A DNA stretch of 44,892 bases from Nitrosomonadales bacterium (lineage in GTDB: Bacteria > Pseudomonadota > Gammaproteobacteria > Burkholderiales > Gallionellaceae), in the NCBI GenBank assembly GCA_016218445.1, contig JACREC010000101.1, forward strand, positions 1 through 44,892, read 5' to 3'. The notes under the pieces were generated by a model. That model searched no databases. It saw only the letters and a program-made list of their open reading frames with translations, and was not told the origin of the DNA. The first letter of the stretch is position 1. The number at the start of each line of letters is the position of its first letter. Shown piece by piece: positions 32,898 to 40,240 of this stretch. Made by a program: the position numbers and the translations under genes.

Positions 32898-34595
32898 TCA
32901 GGCCAACGTCCACAGGGTGGCCAGATACTTGAAGTTGACGAAGTAGTAGAGCACGAGGGTTACAAACAGCACCATGGCCAGGACGAAGGTACCCGGTGCT
33001 TCGAAGCCACCCATACCGATTTCCTTGTGCCCGCCCGCATCTGCGGCAGGCGCCACAATATTTTTGGCATTCGCTGGAACCGGCTCGCCGATCAGTATTG
33101 AGCCCACCACGATCAGGCAGAAGAGTCCCCCACCCAGCACCGCCATGACGCCGCCGATTTCGCCGACGGCCATCATCATTTGTGCCATACCCGGAAATTC
33201 AAAACCCAGCGCCTGCCCGGCAAAAGTGATATCCCAATGGCGGCGCGGCACCCCAAGCGTTCCCGCACCCATCATGGCGACCGCGAATATCGAAATCCCG
33301 ATGCCAAACAGCCAAGGTGTCAATGCTGCCACCGGTTTCGCAATGAGTTGGCGCTGGAACAGCACGGGGATCAGGTAGTAGGTCAGGCCCATGAAAGCCA
33401 GCGTGGTGCCGCCCGCCACCGTGCCGTGGAAATGACCCGGCACATAGATGGTGTTGTGGACGATCATGTTAACTTGCTCCACGCTCATCACCACCCCGGT
33501 AATCCCGCCGATGAAGCCGAAAATGATGATCGACAGGATCGTGGAGGAGAATACCGGGTTGCCCCACGGGCACTTACGCAACCACTCGAACAGGCCGTTA
33601 TTCAACCCGTTCCTGCGCTGCGCCACTTCAATCGAGCCGGGCACGGTCAGGCCGTGAATCAAGCTTGCCAGCACCGCCAGGTACATCATGTAGCTGGTGT
33701 TGAAGATTTTCCACGCGGAGCTTAATCCCGGGTCAGACAGCAAGTGGTGCACCGAACCCAATTGCAGGAACAGGATATACAGCAGGAAAGCGGTACGGCT
33801 CACTTTTTCCGACATCGGCTTGGCGCCGACCGCCAAGCCGGCGACCGTGTACCAGATCGTAATATGGGCGGTCACGTTGATTTGCTGCGACGAGTGCCCA
33901 AACGCCCACCAGATCACGCGATACATCATCGGGTCAACGCTCTTGATCAGTCCCAACGACCACAGGAACGTCGGGATCAGGATAATAGCGCCCGAAGCGA
34001 TGGTGAAAACCGCGATCACCGTGGCGATCATGCAGCCATATACCGTCAGCGGCAGCGAGCCTTCATAGGTCTTCTCTTCCTTGGCGATCACCAATGTGCC
34101 CCAGAATACGCCGCAACCGATTAACGCACCCACCGCAAACAGGATCAAGCCCAAGTAAAAATGCGGGGCGGCGTTCATCGGCACATAGGACGTCATCATG
34201 ACGCTGGAATTGCCTTGCAGGATCGCGACAAAGGTCGTGGCTGCGCCAACAACCATCAGCACAACTTGCGTCCAGGCCATTTTTGGCGCCGCCAACCGGC
34301 AGCTAAGTATAGTCGAGCCTACGAAATACAGCACCGCTATTTCAAAAAAGATGATCCACACCATGAGCGCCACAATGCCGTGCACGGTGAGCGCAATGTA
34401 GAACAGGTCAGCGGGCAGCAAATGCACCGCCGGCCAGCGCGTCAAGGCGACCAGCAGGCCGGCAATTCCGCCGACCAGCAGGAACACAACAGCAAGTACC
34501 GCATTGGTTTTCACCAGGGTTTGAGCGGTCAGGTCAATGCGCAGACCGGTCAGCGGGTCAGTGCGGAAAGGGGATTGTGCGGTTGTTATAGCCAT
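32898..34595 (-). CDS. B-family (ba3-like) heme-copper enzyme subunit I, eNOR-like
   Basis: A 565-residue, about 13-helix protein. Ligands are all present: His72 (helix II), His234 (helix VI), His283-His284 (CuB) and His388/His390 (GHFH). SVHHLLSDPGLSSAWKI and NTIYVPGHFHGT closely resemble Thermus ba3 oxidase, and the numbering is almost the same. The exception is helix VI, where HPxVY of O2 reductases is HSSQQ: the tyrosine cross-linked to the copper ligand (Tyr237 in ba3) is Gln238. Loss of this tyrosine characterises NO-reductase-like branches; from memory, Gln marks eNOR. I favour NO reduction over O2 reduction. AAAGGAG precedes the ATG; the CuA subunit gene ends 3 bp upstream. Confidence 0.9.
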   Translation of the reverse strand: MAITTAQSPFRTDPLTGLRIDLTAQTLVKTNAVLAVVFLLVGGIAGLLVALTRWPAVHLLPADLFYIALTVHGIVALMVWIIFFEIAVLYFVGSTILSCRLAAPKMAWTQVVLMVVGAATTFVAILQGNSSVMMTSYVPMNAAPHFYLGLILFAVGALIGCGVFWGTLVIAKEEKTYEGSLPLTVYGCMIATVIAVFTIASGAIILIPTFLWSLGLIKSVDPMMYRVIWWAFGHSSQQINVTAHITIWYTVAGLAVGAKPMSEKVSRTAFLLYILFLQLGSVHHLLSDPGLSSAWKIFNTSYMMYLAVLASLIHGLTVPGSIEVAQRRNGLNNGLFEWLRKCPWGNPVFSSTILSIIIFGFIGGITGVVMSVEQVNMIVHNTIYVPGHFHGTVAGGTTLAFMGLTYYLIPVLFQRQLIAKPVAALTPWLFGIGISIFAVAMMGAGTLGVPRRHWDITFAGQALGFEFPGMAQMMMAVGEIGGVMAVLGGGLFCLIVVGSILIGEPVPANAKNIVAPAADAGGHKEIGMGGFEAPGTFVLAMVLFVTLVLYYFVNFKYLATLWTLA

Positions 34596-34598
34596 TTC

Positions 34599-35144
34599 CT
34601 ACTCCTTTACGTAAATTCTGCCGAGCATGGTGTGGTGACCGATGCCGCAATATTCATTACATACAATACTAAATTGACCAGACTTGTTTGGTGTCATGGT
34701 CACCACTTGCTCGTAACCGGGATAAGCCTGGAAATTGATATTTTCCGGCTGCAAGGAAAAGCCATGATCCCAATCCAACGACGAAATATGTACGCGGTAA
34801 GTTTTGCCCTTCTGGAACTCCACCACCGGGCGCCATTGCCAGCGGCTCGCCGCCAGATAAACATCGCTGCCGGGAGGCGGAGCCACCACCGGCAAGCTGG
34901 GGTCGCTTTTATCCTGACGCACGGTATATTTCGCGGTGAAGTCCTCGACTTTCTTGGCGTAAACTTCCGGCGTGGTCCTATATGCCTCGTTAGCCATGTT
35001 CTGGTTGCCTATCCAGTGCCATGCAATCATCCAGCCAAACATGAAAAGACACCACGAACCTGCGATAGTGATCCACAGGATCTCGGTGCGCTCGATCGGC
35101 TCGGTCGCCCAATTCTTTGCTGGTGCTGTGAATGAATAACCCAT
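34599..35144 (-). CDS. CuA-containing heme-copper subunit II
   Basis: A 181-residue protein with one N-terminal helix (about residues 22-43) and a periplasmic cupredoxin domain. The binuclear CuA ligands are all there: His127 in DWDHGFSLQ, and Cys162, Cys166, His170 and Met173 in CNEYCGIGHHTM. It should accept electrons from a soluble donor such as the cytochrome c at 23620-23931 and pass them to subunit I. The single helix is a ba3-type feature. A GGGGG ribosome-binding site precedes the ATG. Subunit I starts 3 bp after its stop. Confidence 0.94.
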   Translation of the reverse strand: MGYSFTAPAKNWATEPIERTEILWITIAGSWCLFMFGWMIAWHWIGNQNMANEAYRTTPEVYAKKVEDFTAKYTVRQDKSDPSLPVVAPPPGSDVYLAASRWQWRPVVEFQKGKTYRVHISSLDWDHGFSLQPENINFQAYPGYEQVVTMTPNKSGQFSIVCNEYCGIGHHTMLGRIYVKE

Positions 35145-35198
35145 TGAAGCCCCCTTTTAAAAAATAAAAAATTAAAATAAATTCCAGCGCAAATGCGG

Positions 35199-35360
35199 TT
35201 ATTTGACCAATGGAATGGTGACGACTTCCATGACTCCCCACAGCGTGTAAAACACGGTCGGAAACACTAACCCCAACAAAAATACAAAATTGATGTCATC
35301 GAGGATGCGCTGCAAGACGGTGGGTCTAAAATCTCCTTCATAATTAGAAGAATCTACCAT
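35199..35360 (-). CDS. Small single-helix membrane protein (53 aa) of the heme-copper operon
   Basis: Translation of 35360-35199 gives 53 residues beginning MVDSSNYEGDFRPTVLQ, with one hydrophobic helix (about residues 25-48) and a positively charged last residue. A strong GGAGG lies 7 nt before the ATG. Its position 54 bp upstream of the CuA subunit gene suggests a small structural or assembly subunit, similar in place to CcoQ/subunit IV-type proteins. No family is recognised. Confidence 0.75.
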   Translation of the reverse strand: MVDSSNYEGDFRPTVLQRILDDINFVFLLGLVFPTVFYTLWGVMEVVTIPLVK

Positions 35361-35414
35361 AATGGCCTCCCTGGCACGATAATTAAAAAAACAGCTCTAA
35401 AAAAAACCAACTAC

Positions 35415-35501
35415 TACGAAATCATTTTTGCTATACCCCAAACCACGTAAAAAGCCGCAAGAGCCATCGCACTTATAAAAACCACGCGTGCGTTAGACAT
35501 C
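35415..35501 (-). CDS. Very small single-helix peptide (28 aa), possible subunit IIa analogue
   Basis: The frame 35501-35415 encodes a 28-residue peptide beginning MSNARVVFISAM, nearly all one membrane helix, with Arg near the N-terminus and Lys near the C-terminus. Thermus ba3 oxidase contains a 34-residue single-helix subunit IIa, and this sits first in a ba3-like operon. A purine-rich stretch (AAAGAG) precedes the ATG. At this length a chance frame cannot be excluded. Confidence 0.45.
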
Positions 35502-35594
35502 CGCGCTCTTTGCCCACTGGTGGTTATTGTTTCAATCCCGTCCTGTTTTATTGCTTCCATCAGTCGATTCCCCGGATTTTAGAATTAGTGGCAT

Positions 35595-35617
35595 TAGGTA
35601 CATTTCAAGTACAACTT
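35595..35617. promoter_or_regulatory. Weak NsrR-like site upstream of the heme-copper operon
   Basis: Aligned by eye to the NsrR 11-1-11 consensus, about 17 of 22 positions agree, the right half best (AAGTACAACTT against AAATRCATCTT). The strongest local symmetry, GTAC-N7-GTAC (35598-35612), is centred 1 bp away, so the assignment is weaker than that at 30912-30938. It is about 95 bp upstream of the 28-aa frame. Confidence 0.35.
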
Positions 35618-35665
35618 TACGATACCAATATTATGTGATTCTCATTGCCCAAACCAGAAATTTCT

Positions 35666-35679
35666 TTGACATAGATCAA
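35666..35679. promoter_or_regulatory. FNR/DNR-type box between heme-copper operon and VasI-like gene
   Basis: TTGAC-ATAG-ATCAA differs from the FNR consensus at one base and is within the range of FNR, DNR and NnrR sites. It lies 66 bp on the promoter-upstream side of the NsrR-like site for the minus-strand operon. The rest of 35502-35833 (332 bp) contains only these two sites and no further gene that I can see. Confidence 0.65.
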
Positions 35680-35833
35680 CTTTCGTCAAAATGATCTACC
35701 CTACCTAAGGAACCTTTGCAGTCTTTGGCCAAGCATTACCCGATTTACAGATGGGCTACAGCTCGCGGGGGGGATACAAGCCGCATTTTCTTGCGGTACA
35801 CTGGCTTCTCTCGAAAAGCTGAGGATTAACCCA

Positions 35834-36388
35834 GTGCATCTTGCCCATATTCAAGGATGCTGCGAACAAATATCGGCCTGTAGGCCTGTCATAGGGTTTA
35901 CCCTCTTGTTGCTATGTGTTTGTGCTGCTCCGGTTGCCGCTGAAGCCGCACCGCAATCATCCATTAAGTGGCAGGTTTCGCCCGCGCCTTCGGCAGGTGA
36001 GGAATCTCTGACCTTATCGCTTAAGGCAGAAAAGGCGGTAAAGGGCTGGATGAAAACTTCCGTCCCCGTCCTGACCATTCAATGTGTAAAAGGGGGAGCG
36101 GCTCTTTACGTTGAAACAGGGATGGCGCTGGAGGTTACCGTGGTTGACCAGCAAATCGTGCAACTCCGGCTTGACGGCAGTAAACCCTTCACCCAGCGCT
36201 GGCGCGAAGTGACCAATGCGACGGTTTCCGCGCGCGACGCAACAACACTGATCAAACAGCTCGCCCAGTCTCAAAAATTCATATTCGAATTCACTCCCTT
36301 CGGCAGCGCACCGGCACAAGCCGAGTTCGCCGTTGCGGGCTTATCCGCTTACTTGCCGCAACTTGCCAAGGCATGCTGGGGAAAATAG
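35834..36388 (+). CDS. Secreted VasI/TagO-like protein
   Basis: A 184-residue exported protein from a GTG start, 8 nt after GAGGA; there is no ATG before the signal peptide (GFTLLLLCVCAAPVAAEA). The mature part shows the pattern SIKWQVSPAPSA, a beta strand ending LTIQCVKGGAALYVE, a Trp-containing LDGSKPFTQRWRE turn and the final LSAYLPQLAKACWGK. This arrangement resembles the VasI/TagO family tied to type VI secretion in other bacteria. No other secretion genes are in the window, so the role is open. Confidence in the family is moderate. Confidence 0.6.
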   Translation: MHLAHIQGCCEQISACRPVIGFTLLLLCVCAAPVAAEAAPQSSIKWQVSPAPSAGEESLTLSLKAEKAVKGWMKTSVPVLTIQCVKGGAALYVETGMALEVTVVDQQIVQLRLDGSKPFTQRWREVTNATVSARDATTLIKQLAQSQKFIFEFTPFGSAPAQAEFAVAGLSAYLPQLAKACWGK

Positions 36389-36398
36389 CCCTGTTAAA

Positions 36399-36785
36399 TT
36401 ACAGCGCGGAAAAAGGCAGCGGATTATGTGTGAGCGCGACCGCCACGATGTAGAAAAATACCAGTTGCGCCGCCACCCATGCCGAGATTCTAGCGCGCAT
36501 GGTTTTGCCAAAACGGAATGCCATCATGCCAAGCCCGATGTAGAACAACAGGCCGACCACTTTGGCGGTGAGCCAGGCATTCACGCCGGGATATTGCCGG
36601 ATGCCGATGGCGAGCGTAATAGCGCTCACCAACAGTAGCGTATCCACCACATGCGGGACAATTTTCACCCAGCGCTGGCGCAGCCTGGGCGAGCCTTGGA
36701 TCACCCACACACCGCGCAAAAAAAACAACGTGTAGCTCGACGCCACACAAGCAATGTGAATGTTTTTTACCAACAATAAGTTCAT
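36399..36785 (-). CDS. SirB2-family membrane protein
   Basis: A 128-residue protein with four predicted membrane helices. VKNIHIACVASSYTLFFLRGVWV and PHVVDTLLLVSAITLAI, followed by LTAKVVGLLFYIGLG, match the SirB family; the conserved His residues lie in helices 1 and 2. The name comes from Salmonella invasion-gene studies, but the general function is unknown, and in other bacteria it sits among respiratory genes. It is convergent with the VasI-like gene (11 bp apart) and divergent from the SCO lipoprotein gene. Confidence 0.85.
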   Translation of the reverse strand: MNLLLVKNIHIACVASSYTLFFLRGVWVIQGSPRLRQRWVKIVPHVVDTLLLVSAITLAIGIRQYPGVNAWLTAKVVGLLFYIGLGMMAFRFGKTMRARISAWVAAQLVFFYIVAVALTHNPLPFSAL

Positions 36786-36972
36786 GGTCAGTAAATTCCT
36801 GATCGCGGATAAGGTCCGTGTAATCCGCCTTGTGGTTTAAATGTATCGACATTATAGTGGCGCGCCAGCGCAGGGAACAATCCAAGCAGTTATCTGGCGG
36901 AATATTTGCGGCGAAGTTGCCAATGTATAAAATTAAAACTTTGAGAATCATGGGGGCGAGCGCGGCAGCGTC

Positions 36973-37581
36973 ATGGTAAGAGCAGCATTTTTTAAACAGT
37001 TCCTGAAGCTGTTACTTGTGAGTTTGGCCATAATGTCCCTATATGGTTGCAAACAACCGGAAGCGGCGCAACCGTTCAAGTCCACTGATGTTACCGGAAT
37101 CGATTCCGGAAAAGATTTTCGGTTGACCGATCATCTGGGAAAACTGCGTACCTTATCCGACTTTAAGGGCAAAATCGTTGTATTGTTTTTCGGGTATATG
37201 CATTGCCCCGAGGTTTGCCCGAATACATTGATGGAACTGGCGCGTGTAATGAAACGCCTCGGCTCCGACGCTGACAAGGTACAGGTTTTGTTCATAACCC
37301 TGGATCCCGAACGCGATACCCAGGTACTCCTGGCCCAATTTGTTCCATCGTTTAATCCAAAATTTATTGGGCTCTACGGTACACCGGCACAAATTGCCGA
37401 GACCGCCAGGGAATACCGCCTCTTTTATAACAAGGAGCCAGGCAAGAACCCGGGTAATTACACGCTGGACCATTCGGTCGGAACCTATATTTACGACCAG
37501 TCCGGAAGATTGCGCCTGCACGCGGCTTATGGGCAAGGGGTGGATGCCCTTGTGCATGATATTAAGCTATTGCTTAACTGA
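36973..37581 (+). CDS. SCO1/SenC-family lipoprotein
   Basis: A 202-residue copper chaperone with a lipoprotein signal (lipobox LYGC, Cys about residue 26). The SCO domain has FFGYMHCPEVCPNTL (CxxxC, about residues 77-81), ITLDPERDT and the distal His in LDHSVGTYIYD. It is a minimal, typical SCO protein, unlike the extended one at 31083-31916. Two SCO proteins of different type near one CuA subunit may split copper delivery and thiol reduction. A 187-bp leader separates it from the SirB2 gene. Confidence 0.94.
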   Translation: MVRAAFFKQFLKLLLVSLAIMSLYGCKQPEAAQPFKSTDVTGIDSGKDFRLTDHLGKLRTLSDFKGKIVVLFFGYMHCPEVCPNTLMELARVMKRLGSDADKVQVLFITLDPERDTQVLLAQFVPSFNPKFIGLYGTPAQIAETAREYRLFYNKEPGKNPGNYTLDHSVGTYIYDQSGRLRLHAAYGQGVDALVHDIKLLLN

Positions 37582-37825
37582 TTTGTGTAAAATGGCATTC
37601 CTGAAACAGCATGAATTTAGCCAGTTCCATCGCTCATAAATTCCATATCGAATTCCAGGTATGCCATTTCCCGAAGCTGTGTTTGCCCAAACCTTGATTG
37701 GAACTATTGGCGTTGCATTCATTCGAAGTTTGTGCGGAACTGTTGCTGCTCTGCGGCCGGACGGAATGAGCCACCCAGGATACGTCTTTTGGCTCGGCTG
37801 CCAGGCAATACCAATGGGGATCACT

Positions 37826-38173
37826 GTGACGGCTAAAAAAATTCTTGCCCTCCTGTTGTTATGCGTTGCAATCGAACTCCCGCAATATGCGTTTGCTGGT
37901 GCATTCTGCGCAACAACACCGGAAGTGAAGGTTCGTATGGATGAATTCAGGTACGCTTCTTACGAAGAGTGTAAGCGTGCGGGGGGAAGCCAAACAGATT
38001 GCGTGGCCGACCCGGCAGATTCCCCTCCAGCGTCGGGAGCAGCACCTTATTGCATAGTGACGTGGAGCATTGAATGCAAATACTATGACTATGATACATG
38101 CAACCAGGCTGCCGAAAAAAAAGTGGGCTTTTGCTACTTAAATCCGGATTACAAAGCTCCTGACAAACAGTAA
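37826..38173 (+). CDS. Small Cys-rich exported protein, DUF3551-like
   Basis: A 115-residue secreted protein. The start chosen is GTG at 37826, 5 nt after GGGGA, which places the signal peptide (AKKILALLLLCVAIELPQYAFA) correctly; an ATG at 37814 is possible. The mature part has six cysteines (FCATT, EECKR, TDCVA, PYCIV, IECKY, DTCNQ) plus a late FCYL, suggesting disulfides. The ASYEECKRAG pattern recalls DUF3551 proteins of unknown function. The frame extends upstream to 37661 without signal-peptide sense. Confidence 0.6.
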   Translation: MTAKKILALLLLCVAIELPQYAFAGAFCATTPEVKVRMDEFRYASYEECKRAGGSQTDCVADPADSPPASGAAPYCIVTWSIECKYYDYDTCNQAAEKKVGFCYLNPDYKAPDKQ

Positions 38174-38286
38174 CTATTGCACGTGATAGCCAATGGTTTT
38201 TCTAACACAAAAAATCGACAAGCCCCTGATGGGTAAATTCGCAGGCACTATTGCTCTGCTCACCACTCTTGAACTGAGCCGGACCA

Positions 38287-39237
38287 ATGGCACTTTCTGA
38301 CTATATCCTTACCTTCGGGCAACACATGTTGCAGCAGCATGGCGAACGGGTGCATAAGATCGCGCTCGATGCGGGCCTTACCTGCCCCAACCGTGATGGC
38401 GTAAAGGGGATGGGGGGATGCACTTTCTGCAACAATGCCTCTTTCAGCCCAAATGGGCGCACCCCGCCTTCACTTTCCGAGCAAATAAAACGTGGCAAAC
38501 ACGCCATAGCAAAGCGCACCCGGGCACGCCGCTTCCTTGCCTATTTCCAGGCCTATACCAACACCTACGCCGATGTGACCGCACTGACGGCACTCTATGA
38601 AGAGGCATTGTCCGAGCCGGATATGGCAGGCCTGTCCATCGGCACGCGCCCTGACTGCGTCCCTGATGCGGTGCTGGATTTACTGGTAAGTTATCAGCGT
38701 CGCGGGCTGGTGGTATGGCTGGAACTCGGCTTGCAATCAGCCTTTGACGAAACCCTCAAGCGGGTGAACCGCGGCCATGGCCTGAAGGAATACGAGAAAA
38801 CGGTAGTAGCCGCAAGAAAACGCGGCATCCCGTTATGCACTCACCTGATCATCGGCCTTCCCGGAGAAACGGAGCGCCATTACCACACCTCACTCGATAC
38901 CGTGCTTGCCCTTGGAACGGACGGCCTTAAACTACATCCGCTGCACGTGGTAAAAAATACCGTGCTGGCCGCCGAGTGGCGGCGCGGCGAGTATCAGCCG
39001 CTGGAAATGGCCGACTACATCCGCATTGCGGCTGACCTGATCGAGCGCACACCGCCCCATATCGTCTACCACCGCGTCACCGGTACTGCATCGAAGGACA
39101 TTTTGCTTGCCCCCTCCTGGTGTTCGCAAAAATGGAATATCCTGAACGGAATCGAGTTGGAACTGAAACGCCGCGGCCATCGCCAGGGCGAATTTGCCAA
39201 GCCACACGCTCAGGAAGAAATCCCTTATGCTGCCTGA
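38287..39237 (+). CDS. Radical SAM protein, TIGR01212/YhcC family
   Basis: A 316-residue radical SAM enzyme. The cluster motif is the family-specific form in CPNRDGVKGMGGCTFC (Cys about residues 33, 45 and 48), with GTRPDCVPD and the LELGLQS strand. THLIIGLPGE is the typical SAM-barrel motif, and LKLHPLHVVKNT is a further hallmark. The substrate is unknown. It overlaps the ubiU start by 11 nt, so the three downstream genes appear to be one operon. Confidence 0.92.
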   Translation: MALSDYILTFGQHMLQQHGERVHKIALDAGLTCPNRDGVKGMGGCTFCNNASFSPNGRTPPSLSEQIKRGKHAIAKRTRARRFLAYFQAYTNTYADVTALTALYEEALSEPDMAGLSIGTRPDCVPDAVLDLLVSYQRRGLVVWLELGLQSAFDETLKRVNRGHGLKEYEKTVVAARKRGIPLCTHLIIGLPGETERHYHTSLDTVLALGTDGLKLHPLHVVKNTVLAAEWRRGEYQPLEMADYIRIAADLIERTPPHIVYHRVTGTASKDILLAPSWCSQKWNILNGIELELKRRGHRQGEFAKPHAQEEIPYAA

Positions 39238-40240
39238 AAACAAACTGGAACTGGTCTGCCCGGCAGGCAGCCTGCCGGCGCTGAAAGTGGCCGTGGACAA
39301 CGGTGCTGACTGCGTCTATCTCGGTTTTCGTGACGATACCAACGCCCGCAACTTCACCGGGCTGAATTTCGATGCGGCAAATGCGCGCACAGGCGTCGAA
39401 TATGCGCACGCAAAAGGCGCGAAAGTATTTCTGGCGCTGAATACTTACCCCAAGTCTCATGGCTCGGAGCGCTGGACGAAGGCGATAGACCAGGCCGCCG
39501 AGAATGGCATGGATGCGATCATCCTGGCCGACCCCGGGCTCATGCAATATGCGATGAAGACCCACCCCCAGTTGCACCTCCATCTTTCGGTGCAGGGCTC
39601 CGCCACCAATTACGAAGCGATCAATTTCTACCATGAGCATTTTGGCATCCGCCGTGCAGTATTGCCGCGCGTGCTGTCATTTGCCCAAGTCGAGGAGCTG
39701 GCCGCCGGCACGCCGGTGGAGCTTGAGCTATTCGGCTTCGGCGGGCTGTGCGTCATGGTTGAAGGGCGCTGTTCCCTTTCTTCCTATGTCACCGGCGAAT
39801 CCCCCAACAACTGCGGCGTATGCTCACCGCCCAAAGCAGTGCGCTGGCAGAAAACCGCCAAAGGCCTGGAATCGCGCCTCAACGGCGTGCTCATCGACCG
39901 TTACGCCGATGATGAAAATACCGGCTATCCCACCTTGTGCAAGGGACGCTTCGAGGTGGAAGGAGAAACCTACTACGCGATGGAAGAGCCGACCAGCCTG
40001 AACACCCTGGAGTTGCTGCCGGAACTCCTGCGCATCAAAGTACGCGGCCTCAAAATCGAGGGACGGCAAAGAAGCCCGGCCTATGTGGGACAAGTCACCC
40101 GTGTCTGGCGCGAGGCGATTGACCAGTGCATGAAAAACCCCCAGGGCTTTTCCGTCAAACCCGCATGGACTACCGAACTGGGCAAAATCTCCGAAGGCCA
40201 GCAACAAACCCTGGGCGCTTATCACCGGCCATGGAAATGA
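39227..40240 (+). CDS. ubiU: O2-independent ubiquinone hydroxylation subunit UbiU (U32 family)
   Basis: A 337-residue member of the U32 'peptidase' family. UbiU and UbiV form a complex that hydroxylates ubiquinone precursors without oxygen, using [4Fe-4S] clusters. LVCPAGSLPALKVAVDNGAD at the N-terminus and GFGGLCVMVEGRCSLSSYVTG with NCGVCSPPK and LCKGRF carry the conserved cysteines (about residues 169, 176, 193 and one near 232). The ATG at 39227 follows AGGAAG and overlaps the preceding stop. It fits a quinone-dependent anaerobic respiration, in line with fnr and the NO-type enzymes here. Confidence 0.93.
   Translation: MLPENKLELVCPAGSLPALKVAVDNGADCVYLGFRDDTNARNFTGLNFDAANARTGVEYAHAKGAKVFLALNTYPKSHGSERWTKAIDQAAENGMDAIILADPGLMQYAMKTHPQLHLHLSVQGSATNYEAINFYHEHFGIRRAVLPRVLSFAQVEELAAGTPVELELFGFGGLCVMVEGRCSLSSYVTGESPNNCGVCSPPKAVRWQKTAKGLESRLNGVLIDRYADDENTGYPTLCKGRFEVEGETYYAMEEPTSLNTLELLPELLRIKVRGLKIEGRQRSPAYVGQVTRVWREAIDQCMKNPQGFSVKPAWTTELGKISEGQQQTLGAYHRPWK

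Noticed and set aside
32898-34595. Annotation as an ordinary cytochrome c oxidase subunit I
   Set aside because: All metal ligands fit, but the missing helix VI tyrosine argues against an O2 reductase; the label is left as B-family, eNOR-like.
35415-35560. A longer 48-residue version of the 28-aa peptide starting at 35560
   Set aside because: Careful reading of the bases shows the ATG at 35560 is in another frame and stops after 28 codons, so only the shorter frame from 35501 is kept.
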